The position numbers were made by a program, and so were the translations under genes. The notes beneath the pieces are model-generated. The model saw only the letters and a program-made list of their open reading frames with translations, had not been told where the DNA came from and ran no database searches. Shown here piece by piece: positions 1-12,914 of a DNA stretch of 64,000 bases. How positions within the stretch are numbered: the first letter of the stretch is position 1; the number at the start of each line of letters is the position of its first letter. The stretch comes from Dermacentor variabilis (lineage: Eukaryota; Arthropoda; Arachnida; Ixodida; Ixodidae), in contig NC_134570.1 in assembly GCF_050947875.1 (NCBI RefSeq), forward strand, positions 200,769,750-200,833,749, in the 5' to 3' direction.

Positions 1-812
1 AGCGTGCCCCCACTTCTCATTCTCGCTGAGCCCTGGCTGTAAATCATCGTAAAACCTGCGATCAGTTTCGCGACACCGTGACCGCGTGGCCAGATGTACG
101 CCCCAGCGCTTGATTACGTATAGACGTAGAAAAAATACAGATATGTTCGTGCGTGGCGAGGAAGCAAAACATGATGAAAACAATCTCTTAGCCAGCGCTA
201 ACGGCGTCGCCGCGGAAGCAATGTTATGGCGGGAGGCTTACTTGGAGGCCTTTCCTGGCGTAAAACTAATGCAACGTCCCACGAGCCAAATTGTAAAAAT
301 GTCTTCATGTGAGCTAACAAAGGGGCGTGTACTTGGACAGAAATTGCACGTCTATGGTAGAGAAACTCAATTTTGCGAGAGTGCTTAACTTGGACGAAGG
401 AAATATTATTGTCAATGTTATAGATTGTACCTGTGGCTTAAAACGTAATGTGACGGAAAGAACGATGTTTACTTGCTTTAAAATTATTTGATACGACGCA
501 CAATGTCATTGTGAGTCGTATCAAAATTCTTTTATTCCATGTAAGCAGTTTGTGTTACACTGCAAGAAAAATTTGCCTTATTTTACAATGTGCTGATAAT
601 GTGTGACTGAACGTTTTTCCGCAAATAAAGAACGGTCATTTCAGTAGAAAGGAGAGGTGAAACAGGGAGACCGTAATACAAGATACGAGTGCTTTTGTAT
701 CTAGAAAGCCGAAGACTCTCTATACTGAATCTGTACTACAACTGTTACCCTACAGGTGCTTCTCGTATTAACAAAACAGAACACACTGTATGCTGAATCT
801 GTACTATATCCG
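1..812. other. No recognised gene
   Basis: No domain or repeat family is recognised here apart from the short palindrome at 487-525. An open frame of 100 codons on the plus strand (86-388) has no motif I can identify and is probably chance. An AATAAA hexamer lies at 624-629 but nothing upstream supports a transcript end. Confidence 0.4.
487..525. repeat. 39-bp near-perfect palindrome
   Basis: The left arm TTTGATACGACGCACAATG (487-505) and the right arm (507-525) are reverse complements except for one position, with a single central base. There is no T-tract of terminator type. It could be the centre or end of a small foldback element; no function can be assigned. Confidence 0.75.
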
Positions 813-898
813 TTAAGAGAGATAAAACTTTAGTATGTCCTTGATGGGGTTCAGGGGTGGCGGGAGTCGGAAAACTAACCACCAATACCCTCCCTTCC

Positions 899-2511
899 TC
901 AGACGGCGGCCAGTCCTTGCTTTCTGGCGGCGTCTTCGGCCATCCGGACGGCCCAGAGCTGCTCCTCTGGCTCCAAGCTGAGCAGCAATGTCTCCCACTG
1001 CTCGGCCGTAGTTATGCGTGTGTTAGTGTGGGAGGTGTTGGTGGGTGAGGCTTTGGGGCATTGCCAGATAATATGATCGAGGTCAGCGCGGGCCTCGCAC
1101 GCATTGCAGATTGGGGAGTATGCATCGGGGTAAATGCGGTTGTAAAGCACGGGGTTCGGAAAAGTTCGTGTCTGAAGGAGTCGCCAAATGGTGGACTGAG
1201 ATTTATTCAGTGCTTTGTGTGCTGGGGGGTAGCGTAACCGCTCTCTGCGGTAGTGTAGGAGAATTTCTCTGAACGTGACCATTCGGTCCCGCACGTGACC
1301 GCGCTGCAGAACAGAGGGCTGGTCGGGATCGGAAGACGCAGGAGAAGGATGATGCGCCCGGTTTGCGAGAGCTCGGGCGGCATCGTGGGTGGCTTCGTTT
1401 CCAGCCAGATCCGAGTGACCAGGGGCCCAGATGATCTGCACACGACGTTGCCTTGAGGGAGGAGTGCCAGAGAGAATCTTCTGCGCTTAGGGTGCTATCA
1501 GTCCTCGTGTGAAGTTATGACTGGCCGTTTTTGAATCGCTGATGATGCAGTGTGCATTCGTAGCTGCGTAGGCCAAGGCGATGGCCGTTTCTTCTCCTAC
1601 TTCTGGTTGCGTGGTGAATATTGATGCGGCCGCGGCGAAGTGGTACTGCGAACCCGCGACTGCGACGACTGCCATGACGTTTTCGTTGGGGTATTACGTT
1701 GCGTCCACGTAGGTTACGTCAGCGGCTTGGTCGTAGCGCTTTTGTAGTTGTTTAGTTCTTTCAGCACGTGACTCTGGATTGTGTTCAGGGTGCATATTGT
1801 GAGGTATGGGTGGGATAACAATCTGAGCACGAATGTTTGGAGGGATGGGTACTTTTGGTCCGAATTGGCTTGTGTAGGTTATGCCTAGGTTGCCTAGAAT
1901 GTGCCTGCCCGTGGTGGAATTGGCGAGTCGTTCGTATCGGCTAATACGCTGCGCTTCAATGAGCTCGTCTATGGTGTTATGAATGCCGAGGGCGTCCAGT
2001 TTCTCGTTAGAGGTGGTGATGGGAAGATGTAGGGCTTGTTTATAGGCTCTCTTCATCATGGTATTGAGTTTGAGCTTGTGAGTTGCATTGAGGCTAAGGT
2101 ACGGGGCGACATAGTTGATCCTGCTCAGGGCGTAGGCGGTTACCAGGCGTATAAGTTGGTTTTCTTTCATGCAGTGATGTCGATTTCCGATTCGTGCAAT
2201 GAGGCGAGTGGTTTGGTGTACGTGATTGTCTAATTGCTTGAGTATCTCCGTCTTTCTGCCGTTTTGTTGGATGCGTAAGACAAGGATACGAATGCAAGGT
2301 ACAGTAGGTATGCATTGCTGGTGCACGTGGACTTCTATCTCGGGCGCGTGAGGGTCGGGACATCTACCTCGCCAATTCGGCTTGTACAGAAGCAGCTCCG
2401 ATTTCTGTGGGGAGCACGCCAGGCCACACGGGTCTACGTATGCAACGACCTCGTTGATGGCTTGCTGCAGTGTAGTTAAAGTACAGGTGTTTCCCGTATT
2501 TCGTCTTGCAA
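899..2511 (-). pseudogene. I-type non-LTR retrotransposon, 3' half of ORF2 (RT end, RNase H, zinc knuckle)
   Basis: One frame runs on the minus strand from about 2511 to the stop at 899-901, broken by two in-frame TAA codons (1694-1696 and 1487-1489). It begins in the last RT blocks (YVDPCGLACSPQKSELLLY), continues through the thumb region, then an RNase H domain with its acidic residues visible (VDAT, EETAIALA, SDSKTA, and APGHSDLAGNEATHDAA), and ends with a C-x2-C...H-x4-C motif (CNACEARADLDHIIWQC). In such LINEs this polyprotein reverse-transcribes and inserts the element RNA at a chromosomal nick. The 5' part, including endonuclease and RT catalytic blocks, is absent, as expected for 5' truncation. 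The 3' UTR continues to about 815 and ends in a short TCTCTC tail. The clade call (I or a close relative) rests on the RNase H plus zinc-knuckle layout. The same superfamily recurs at 44.4 and 59.8 kb. Confidence 0.85.
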
Positions 2512-2515
2512 ACCA

Positions 2516-5087
2516 TATCTATTTTTTGGAGAATGAACCATCGGTGACAAAATTGCCCAGGACTCGCGAAAGTCGACCGAATTTAATTGATGCGCTATTT
2601 GCTGGGATGAGCCGCACTATCTGCGCTCGGAATGTGCCGACGTGACCCACTGTTTCCAGCGGTCTTGAACACAGAGATGCAATTTGGTCGACGCTCGCAC
2701 TTCCAGAGTACTTTTGTCCACGATAGTACATCTCCTTTAATGCAAATGTCATGAAGGCAGCTCATAGCCGAAGCAGCAGGTGACCATTGAGAAAAATGTC
2801 TCGCCAACACACTGACATGGCTGCAGAGATAAATCACTTTGCACTTTGTGATATGAATGCACTGCATAGCATATATACAGAAAAGTGCAAAATTTCAGTC
2901 CTCAAGTTCTTAGATGACAGAAGCAACTTTATTTTCTTCAAAAAATCGTCTTGCACTTTTTCCTGGTGAAAGTTGTTCTTGACCCCAAACGCCTTGCAAG
3001 GATAAACTTGCTGCTGTTAGAAGAAACAAATAGTATTCATGAATATCCATCCTGAAGAAAGCGGCAAAATAGTATAATCACAGAACACGACAAAGCAGTA
3101 GCTTCTGTGTTAGAAAAACATGTAAGTAGACCAACATTGTTGGAACAAGGGATGGTGCTGTAGCCAACATTTCGACATAGGAGCTTGTCATCAGGGTAGC
3201 AAATGTTTTCCTTGGCTGTGTTGTTTTTGATTGTGGATAGCTCACTGGCCTCTAGCCTCATTGGGGAAGAAGAAATTGGTGCATATAATAGGTCATGAAA
3301 AGCCAGAGTGTTAAAATAAAGGAAGGAAGCATGTGCTTAGCAGTGGTGATTGTGATGGAGTGGGTATGAGCACTGCTGTCAGTACTTGCTAAGAGTAGGG
3401 GTGACCAAAACAGAAAACGATGTACACATGTGAGCAGTCATTAATCCAGTAGACCTAATCTTCCCAGAAGAGCAAATAGGTATCAAGATAAACAGTTTGC
3501 ACTTCTGGAAAAGAGAAACGCAGAATTAAGGAAAATAAATTTTGTATCGAGATGCATCTGGTTAAGATCACTGTAAATGGTGAATGAAGGCACATTATGA
3601 ATATATATTTTGTTGAAAGCTGATGAAGAAAAGATATATTAACCAAATAATATAAAAGAGGGACATTAAAGTTAAACTGTGTATGACCATGAAACAGTAA
3701 AGAACAGCCTGTAGAAAAAAAATTTGATGGACAATATGATAACCAGGTGCAAGATTGCAAAACGCCGAACGCTGTTTATATATACATGCTGCTGTTGACG
3801 GCTTCAAGTTTCTGTCTTCCTGTGGAACCTCTGTCTTACTTCAACAAGGAAATGGGTCATTTTTTAAGCAAGTCAGTTTAAATGCAGCTCAAAGCTTCAG
3901 AATTATTACAATGGATAAAATATTACGGGCAGTTCCCCTGGGTGTGCTTTCATTCACCAGTTATTTCCACCGGTGTAAGCTCAAAATTTAAAGGTCCAAA
4001 TGGACCTTAGCTCCTGGCAAACCATTAGCTGGTCTTTTTTTCAACACAGATGCCTACACATTATATGTGTTGGCAGGAGCGCTAGCGAACTACATTATAC
4101 TTGTTGCCACAACCAAGGTGAAACTTGGTAACAGTGAGTGAAAAAAACAGCATTCCACAATACTGATTCAAGTCGTCTGGAAAAGTTGCTTAAGTTATTG
4201 TACACCCCCCAACCCACCATAGACATAATTACCCACCACACTGACCCTCATGGTGTCAACCATGCTATTACAACACTACGCACCAAGTGAGGAGAATTAG
4301 GGGATAAGAGGGCACAATTCTTTTTGTTATGACATGAAATGTGCTTACATTAATGCTACATTCCAACTAACAAAGGAGCAGCCGGTTTGTGAGATAGTGA
4401 CCAATGCATACGATAGCTAATGACATTCTGTGCAGCAGAATGTTCCCGATGAGGTGCTATGCACACAAGTACACTCTTTCACACAAAATGACACCCTGCA
4501 GTCAAACCTTGTGCGAACATTAGAGTTTGAAAAACACCACAGTGGAAAGCAGAGTGCTAAATTTGTTGAAGATTACTGAAAATTATTCGATTATTTATTA
4601 TCATTACAATTCGTTAAAGATTCACAGATTGTTCCCTACGGGTGCTGTAAACAGGCACCCTGCTTTTACAGTTGTAGCAACAATGATCTGTGGCACAGAC
4701 AAGAAGAAATGCTCACGAAATTTATGCAAGTGTATAACCTGCAAAGTACACCCCATTTCACATTCCAATGTGGTAGAAGAGGAAGCCGAAAAAAACTATT
4801 TTCTGGTGGAGGATGCATACCCCAGAATAGAAGAAACAAGTGTACCCTAACCATTGCTGCTGCCGATGCCTGTGCACTAGCAGTTACATATAATATGGCA
4901 GTTACGATTGTTTTTCCACAAGCACTGCAAGCTGCTGCCAGTTTACCAGTACACAGCTGTAATAAATTTAGGGCAACTTAAAGCTCTCTAATGGATTTAT
5001 CTCATATGACACAATTGGAATGCAATATTCTGCAAATAAGTGAAGCGCGATGTGCCATCCCATACAATGAAACACCTGTGAAGAATC
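2516..5087. other. No recognised gene; AT-rich unique-looking sequence
   Basis: Both strands carry only short open frames (the longest about 107 codons at 4527-4850) without motifs. No TE domain, tRNA or rRNA similarity is recognised. It may be intron or intergenic DNA. Confidence 0.4.
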
Positions 5088-5398
5088 TGAATCACCACCT
5101 GCACTCTTAGGCAAAGTTACACCCTTTGCAGTGCCCCTTTTGCCACACAACAATAATCGTTATCTGCCTTGATGCGTTTCCTTTCTTGAAAACGCGACGC
5201 CCGCTACTTTTCTGTCGGGAATGCTATCATGCTGATAACGCGCATGCCGTTCGTTACTGGAAAGTACAGGGCTCGCAGCGTTAAAGGAAACGCATCAAGG
5301 CAGATGACGATTATTGCTGTGTGGCAGAAGGGGCACTCCAAAGCGTGTAACTTTGCCTAAGAGTGCGGGCAGTGACGAGGTAAAAGAGTGTGTTCTGT
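5088..5398. repeat. Foldback (MITE-like) element, about 310 bp
   Basis: The segment from about 5088 to 5190 is repeated inverted at 5285-5398: GCACTCTTAGGCAAAGTTAC reads in the left arm and its complement in the right, continuing through the shared TGATGCGTTTCCTTT block. The roughly 95-bp centre is itself weakly palindromic around TATCATGCTGATA (about 5225-5237). No protein is encoded. The structure fits a non-autonomous foldback transposon; no clear target duplication was found. Confidence 0.75.
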
Positions 5399-6964
5399 GT
5401 AAATTAGTGCACCTGTATAACCTAAAGCTGTGGAGAATGCATTTAGTATCAGCTGTGACGGTTTCTAATTTTAATTGCACACGGTAAAACCCTGCATGCA
5501 GTTTTGCAAAACGCAAGCCCCCTACCTTTTTGTTGTTCAAAGGTAATGTCACGTAGGGCCATAACATGTACATTATGGGCTTCGTTCCCAAACAATCAAA
5601 GTGAATAGCACCACCCTAAGTGTTATGTGCCTTCTGTCTCACATTTTCTGTCACAAAATTGTTAGTGTCAAATGCTGCGATTGGCAGAGAAACGGATTTT
5701 TGGAGCAATATAAAGTATTAAGTACTGTGATCTCAGTTCTTTCACTGCTGTTTATGCATTATCGGGTCTTAAAGTAAAAAAAAAACGAGGAATAAATACA
5801 TGCGTATCTCACTTCACAACCCTCATGAGGTATTTAGTAGTCTGGATTATAAAGGATTCCAGATTTACAACGCAGGACAATTTTATTCCACTGAAAGAAT
5901 GGCATCATGCCAATGATTCTGCATTTGTTGCTATATTTCTTTGTATTTGGTTCAGTTGGAATGTGTGTATTGTCAGCGATATCGCTTGACATGTTTTAGA
6001 TTGACTGTTTTCCCAATTTAGGCAAATTCGTATTCGCAAATAACCTTGTATGACACCAAGAACTTGCTTAGTAGTGAGTATTTCTAACATTTGCAAGGTA
6101 TGAGGCTCTTGAATGCATATCTAAGCCTGGGGTGGACGCCGCCCTCTAATCTCATCAGCAAGTTTCTGGAACTCATCTACGAGGTTTCTTATGGTGAATG
6201 TAAAGTTGCTTGAACGGGAGAAATAGGGAATTTAAACAGGTGAATTATGCAGCATAAGAATGATGTCAGCAAGAAGCATCAAGAAGCACTGTCGCTCAAT
6301 GTGCATAGACTATCAAACGCAAGAATTATTTGGGATGATTTAAAATTCTGGCATTAGAAGGAAATGTCTTTTAATCTACATATAAACTCTGATTATTCAC
6401 TCTACTACCACTACCTTCACCAGAAACATTTATAATCATTATCCTATCTATGCCACAGCACCCTAACTTATATTCAAGCCTTCATAAACTGCTTTTTTTA
6501 CTGATAATTCTCTGTGGGAAAGAGGTGTCCGTATGAAGACCATATCATATACTCATTACCCGTTTTTTGATAAATGATAAGGGAAAATTCACACCAAAAA
6601 TGCATTGAGCTTGAGCAAGTTCACCGATTGAAGCCGTTGATTCTTTTTTCCCTTTGCCATCATTGACCCACCTGGTTAGGTAAGTAGACAGAAAAGCTGC
6701 AGGAGAAGGGTAGGGATGCCAAGTTAGACTTGTGCCCCAGGGGACCTTTTCACGGTCACTGGAGGAACTGCCTGTGGCCTCGGCATCTTCCTTGAGGGCC
6801 ATGGCCATGTCTAAGAAACCTTGTCTCCACAGGCTGCATAAAGAAGGATAATTTTCTGAACTAAGTCATTTTCTTAAAAGAACCCATTTAAGTAGTATTC
6901 GTGGCTTTGCACCACAAAATTGACACATGACTGGCCACTCAAGACACTTTACATGTATTCGCAG
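5399..6964. other. No recognised gene
   Basis: AT-rich sequence with only short, motif-free open frames on both strands (the longest about 98 codons, at 5295-5591, overlaps the preceding foldback). No repeat family is recognised. Confidence 0.4.
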
Positions 6965-7247
6965 GCTTATTCCTTGGAAAAAAACACTTTTATGTAGCAC
7001 ACCGTGAGTAACAGTAACAGAAAAGTGTATCGGGAGGCTTTCATATTGCTCTACAACTTTTCATTGACACTTTCATTTAGTTATTTGAGATATTTATTAA
7101 CTAATTGAGAATTATGTAATTAGGCAGAATGCAAAAAATAATCTGAGTATCTCCAAGCGATAGCAAACAACATTGCCTTCATTCTGTCTAGTTTCATCGC
7201 ATTTACATATTTCTAAATCTTGGTGCACGATAGTTAAGACACCCTGT
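6965..7247. repeat. Half of a foldback MITE with ACACCCTGTA terminus
   Basis: The sequence parallels the right arm of the element at 38708-39342: both share a TATCGGGAG block, the ATTATGTAATTAGG / TTATGCAATAAGG region and CTGAGTATCT.CAAGCGA. The segment ends with ACACCCTGTA at 7238-7247, the complement of the TACAGGGTGT start typical of this family. The other arm is missing. Confidence 0.55.
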
Positions 7248-9847
7248 AGATCATAAAACAATATTACAATTTTCATAATCATCACTTGCATGTTATTAGT
7301 GGCTATGGCTGCTTCAAGTTATTCTTTCAGTACGGTACAAGCAGTTTTGAAGGGAAATTGTTTTGCATCGAGGGCGTGTAATCTAGAAAATCAAGCAAAA
7401 GGTCAAGTTGTGTTCACTATTCAGATGTTTAACTAAGAAGCTGCAGGAAAAGGAAACAGGACACCACCTAATAAACAATGCAAAATTAGAAAATTTAAAC
7501 TGAAGAAGAAACCAGTTTTTGAAAACACAGAAAAAAGCCACCAGCTTACGTAAAATACACCCTTGCTATGTACTCCGAGAGAAGTTGTTACCGCAATGCT
7601 TGGGCACCATATGAACGTAACAATCAACAACTTTGAGCAGAATATTAACACCACTAAATGAACTGGCCTTTGAAGATTCTTGATCTGAAATCCTCAACGA
7701 CTTCTTCTGGCGTTTAATCTGTCGAGCTCAATCTGCATTTTCAAAAGCTGGCTCTCGGCCATAATTTCTCTAAATGCAACATCAGCTTAAATCTCAAGAT
7801 AGGGTTGACCTGTAAATAAAGTGGTTAATGCATGGCAAACATCATGAACACTCTTACATGTTAATCAGAGGGTTCGCTCATGCAGCCATGAAATTGTGAT
7901 GCAGACACATGATATATTGAAGCTGGTTTTGTGAAATGTTTCATGCTTCCAAGGCTTCTTCTCCAGTTGTGAAAGCTGTCTCCACTAGCTAAGTAAGCGA
8001 TGAGAATAAAAAAAAGAACTTCAACATGCTCACAATACGTTGGTCATTTGCAAGTAAACAGCAGCCTCTTCGGGCTCCCAGGTTGCCTGGTGCAAATCTA
8101 CTATGCCACAGTACATGCGTTACCCCGTACCAGCTACTTTAATATACAATGTGTTCAGAGCCTTTTCTATTTGTTTTTCTGCTTTGGAAACAGTTTACCA
8201 TGTGTTCAGTAGGCGCCGAGAAAGGGGACAGAAAACACTGTGCACCACTGATTTCTAATATGTTTTGCTGGATGCAGCACACCGCACCTGATGCAGGTGA
8301 AGCCAGTGGAAATGCGGTGTCATGCAGTAGCTTGTCCTGGAAGCAGGGCATATGGTGGACTAACTAGTGCGTGCGATCAGATAATATTGCTGCCGAAAAA
8401 TTTTTCTTTGTGGTTTTTCACATTTTAGGAGGTCTCTACAAGTCTGGTATGTGTTTTTATGACAATCTCAACCCGTATACGATAGTGTTCTCTTACATCA
8501 AGTTTTTTCTCATTTACCAGTGTTTCTATTTGACGCCACTTATGTTAGCGGCACTGTAGACATTGCAATGAAAAAATTCTGGACACCTTGAAACACTGCT
8601 TGGGTAGCTTATGGCACATCAGGCAGGCATGTTAGGGGAAGAAATGCCACACACCCGTGCAAACGAAGTGCTGCTGCAAAGTTGTGAAGCACCAACTTCC
8701 GGGAAAATGTTGGCTTCAGTCGAGGGCGCTCGATGTGCTGTCCATCCCCTGTAGTAGAGATCAGCGGTGGGGGCACTTTTACACTGGCTGTCTTTTCCGG
8801 TCGGAACCTTGGCAACAGCTTCCGCCATACTTTTTTGAACCTGCAATATGTGCAGAGAAAGTCACATCACTATACGTTGATTGTATTGCTTTATTGTTCT
8901 ACAAATTCTATCAAATCATTAAAAAATTCAGTTCGCACATTTCTACTACTGTATATAGACAGTCTAGTTGCTATACACACGAAACATTACCATCCCTCTG
9001 ACAGAATGCAACAATAGAAGCGTACACTGTAAAGCTACACTAAAATTTAAGTTGATGTGACACCGTATGAGCATACAGTATGCTTACTGTATGCTCTAGC
9101 CCTGTGTCAAGTAAAAGTTAATTGTCAATCATTTATGGTGTATTCCTACTTATTCTGGGTCATCAAACTGTACAATCAATGTTCCAAGTTTACACATTGT
9201 TGGCTTTTGATTGCCTATGTGATCCGTTTCCTACTTACGCATGCAGTGATCCCACTGTAATAAGGAAAAAGAGTTAGAAAAAGAAATGCCATGATAATCT
9301 TCCACATTTGCTGAGGGCAGGAGCAATGGCCAATACCATGTGGTTGAAGCAACATAAATACTCAGTTTTCACAAAGCTTAATTGTTCAGCAAGTAATAAA
9401 GAGGTGCGCTGTGCGCCTATGCATGACCAATAAAATCTGACTACTTGACACGGCACTAAGGCTGCTGCTTGGTACTGTTCGGCAGTTCGGCTGTGGTTTT
9501 CTGATATACAGAACTGTTTAGGTACCAGTAGTTTACTTTGCAATAAAATGGAACTTGGAGCACTGGTCATTTGCACATAAATAATGCGACAGCAAATATA
9601 ACACAAGGATAGGAATATGGGTCTCTAAGAAAAAGTACATACACATTATGATTATAATGCGATGTGATGCCACAATGAAAGAGAAAGCAACGCATAGAAG
9701 TGGACGGCACTTCCATGCCACCAAGGTTATTGGACAGACAGTACTTCAGAAATGCCCGCAACACAGTCAAAAAAGGCAAAGCCGCATTTCCTTGCGTTCA
9801 ACACAATGTGTTGGCGGGCTAGTTGGTGCGAATCCATAAATACTTTG
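7248..9847. other. No recognised gene
   Basis: Short open frames only (up to about 114 codons at 8657-9001, with no motifs). The only structure noted is the perfect hairpin at 9069-9096. Intronic or intergenic DNA is the likeliest reading. Confidence 0.4.
9069..9096. repeat. Perfect 12-bp stem hairpin
   Basis: GAGCATACAGTA, a TGCT loop and TACTGTATGCTC form an exact inverted repeat. It is AT-rich and has no flanking gene, so it is reported as structure only. Confidence 0.8.
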
Positions 9848-10580
9848 TTAAGCGCAAAACAATGGACACAAGAAAGACGACCAGCACAAGGCGCTACTCT
9901 CAACTGACATCACTTTATTGCGTCACTCCTTTATAGAAAGCAGAATCTAGGAGAACATGCGCAGCGAGCACCATGTGGAGGAACCATACCAACAACCGAT
10001 CAGAAGAGCGCACTTATGCGACGGAATCCAAAATCCATATTGAGCCCTGCGCAAGGTTAAAGAAGGCACACTAATGCACTGTAACCCCAATGACTGTATG
10101 AAGAAAGCTTCCGATAACTCTTGGGCGGTGGTATCACAGCACTTTTTCAAAATCGTAGTATCACGAAACATGGCTTTCCACTTCCATATTTTACAATATT
10201 GAGCCAAATGGGAACCTGTGCCTGTTGGTATGGATCGGTTATGTTCGCAATGTTTGGTGATACTACGATATTGAAAAAGAGCCGTAATACCACCGCCAGA
10301 GTTATCGGAAGCTTTCTTCATGCAGTCATTAGGGTCACAGTGCATTAGTGTGCTTTCTTTAACCTTGTGCAGGGCTCAATATGGATTTTGGATTCCGTCG
10401 CATGAGTGCGCTCTTGTGATCAGATGTTGGTGGTTCCTGCACATGGTGTTCACAGCGCATGTTCTTCTAGATTCTGCTGTCTACAAAGGAAGGACACAAT
10501 AAAGTGATGTCAGTTGAGAGTAGCGCCTTCTTCTGGGGGGGGGGGGGGTCATATTTCTGGTATCCTTTGTTTTGCGCTAA
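9848..10580. mobile_element. 733-bp foldback element with Penelope-like termini
   Basis: Two arms of about 280 bp (9890-10172 and 10245-10527) are reverse complements at roughly 90 percent identity, with a loop of about 70 bp. Outside the arms, TTAAGCGCAAAACAA (9848-9862) is matched inverted at 10567-10580. The arm start, GGCGCTACTCTCAACTGACATC, and the outer GGACACAAGAAAGACGAC stretch have the style of the ends of the Penelope-like element at 24905-26975, where GACAAGGACACA is followed by AGCGCTTACTTACAAC. A G14 run lies in the right spacer (about 10535-10548). No protein is encoded; I infer a non-autonomous derivative made of two inverted Penelope-type ends. Confidence 0.7.
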
Positions 10581-10954
10581 AAAGCAATTATGTATTCCTT
10601 GTGTGTGTTTCAAGACAGCTCCACACGCAGTAGCGATTCCAGTATTGCTGCCCAGTGGTTTAGCTGGCCGCAGTTTCAAGTGCCACAAAATATAAGGAGA
10701 GAAAACTGCATTATAGTCTTGTTGCAAACAAGAATATAACGTGAAGCGCATTCCGAGGCCAGAAACTATAAAAAAATTTCATGATGCACCACTGTGCAGG
10801 GTTTTATAGCAAAGTCAAATACGTTTAGTGTAAATATCACACATGATGGCACAGAATGGTGGTAATCTGTAATAATATAAAAGGTGCCTTAATGTTACAA
10901 CAAAAGTTGACATTACTTAATAATAGCCCTGTAAAATTTAGCATGCAGGGGCAC

Positions 10955-11091
10955 CACTTGGTTAAACAATAGTGATGTAATGTCTATGTATATAAGTATT
11001 ACCCATGCATTTCTGCCATTGTCCAAATGGCATAAATGAATGGGTAATACTTGTATACATAGATATTACATCACTATTGTTTAACCAAGTG
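10955..11091. repeat. 137-bp near-perfect hairpin
   Basis: CACTTGGTTAAACAATAGTG starts the left arm and its complement ends the right arm. Across about 65 pairs there are four differences, two of which would be G-U pairs in RNA; the centre is GCCATTGTCCAAATGGC. A transcript would form one long hairpin. It is either a very young or gene-converted MITE or a source of double-stranded RNA; no coding content. Confidence 0.85.
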
Positions 11092-12914
11092 GGTAAACTA
11101 TGTCTGCATCATACAAGATTAGAATTAAGCCATAAATTATATATAGTCACCCTAACAGTAACACCTCATTTGAACTTCACAGTAAGTAGGCGCCTGTTGA
11201 TGCCAGCCTCCCCCAATGCTAAACTGTGCTGCATGCTTTACAGAGAAATTATAGTGGTATCACTTAACTGTGAAGCTACTCAGGACTGCAGGATTGTAGA
11301 AGACATCTACAAATGTCCTATTTCATGTATAACAGCCTGAGTTGCTTGCACATCTTACCAAGTGCAAATTAAGATTACTTGTTTAGCATTTCTTGCCTGC
11401 AAGACCACAATCCAATGTCATCAATATATTATTATATTAGCTCGAAGAACCTAATTTGGCTTATAGATTAACACCTTCACATACTGCCACAGCTGCACTC
11501 TATCATATGCGTTGTAATCATAAAGGAGTGCTTGTCCACCAGCACTCCAATGTCTCTAACACTGATCACCTACACATCTAAGTAGATGGTCATAATTCAG
11601 GTAGCAAATAGCAAAGAGAGAAAAAAAAATCCACTCACTTTAAGAGCTACAATACTGCGATAACTTGAGAGATATGGACCCATTGCAGGCAGCAGACCTC
11701 TTCTCAGCTCCAGCAGAACAACAGCAACTTGCCTTTCAGCAAAAGAAAAGGATTGATTAGTAATGATAAGTTACCTTGTTTTTGCTGAGTATCAATACAA
11801 TCTGACTTTCATGTATATCCACTTTCCGCTTTAGTAATACAACTGAATTATTCGTAAAATAAAAGAGTCTATGATGATACCATTCGCTTCTCTTGTAAGT
11901 CCAAATTTTTTCGCGCTGATACCCCGTTTACTGCTTGCTTACTGACACGAATGCCTTGACTGCCCAGACATCATTCGAAGCAACACGTCTTGCTGCACTG
12001 CAAAAAGTTGCACCAAGGAAACACAGCAGAGCAGCCAGAGCAAAGAACTTTTTTTTCTGGTCACAATTAAAACGTGCACCCAAGCAAGAAAGTAACGATC
12101 ACAGGAGCCACTGTTATTGCCTCGAACGTTTATTTCCGTATTTTAACAGAAGTTCTTGTATCGGATACAGTATTCTCTCAAGCCAATACAAACGTCAATA
12201 CAAGTACGCAACTGAACGCAGTTTTATTCTACGCTTTTAACGCGAGTGAGCAAAAGGTTAGAAGTACCTCACGGAAATTGCGATCGAGCCGATCGCACTA
12301 CCACTGGAAGCGATCTGAAAAGATAGGGTGATCCCTTTCCCCATTCATGCGTCATTTTTGCCCTAAGACGTTGCATAGTGGTCTTTTGAAACAATATTTC
12401 TGTTCGCGACACCGGCTTACCACACATCATTTTAACACCTACGTTATGCAAACCAAATAAGATTAAAATGGGCTTACCTCATGAGCAAGTTACGAGAGCG
12501 CGTAGACTGTTGAACACCCGTTGAGAGTAAGCAGGCTATCCGTGTCCAAGCGCATACGTGCACCCAAACACAGGACAACTTCTTCGATGCCGCAGCGTGC
12601 AGAGTGTTGTACACGAAGTGAAAGACATCCAGCGCAAATATCTCCGCGCGATGACGGCAAATGACGAGCGCACAAGCGTACACCACAAAGCGACAAATTC
12701 GGAACTTTGCCAATTCGAACGTTCCGAGACCCAAGCAGCGTAACCATTCATCGTTTCTGTTCTTCGCTCCCGATGCGTCAATCTCTCTTCCTTGGGGTCT
12801 GGCTCCACTCTTGAGTACAAATCAAGAGATATTTATGGCAAATTAACAACTTTTACAACGCGACACAAAAATTGCCGGCCGACTACACATGTGCAGCTCC
12901 GTCTGCCACTCCTA
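11092..12914. other. No recognised gene
   Basis: Moderately AT-rich, with overlapping short open frames on both strands at 11935-12850, none with a recognised domain. No rRNA, tRNA or TE signature seen. Confidence 0.4.
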
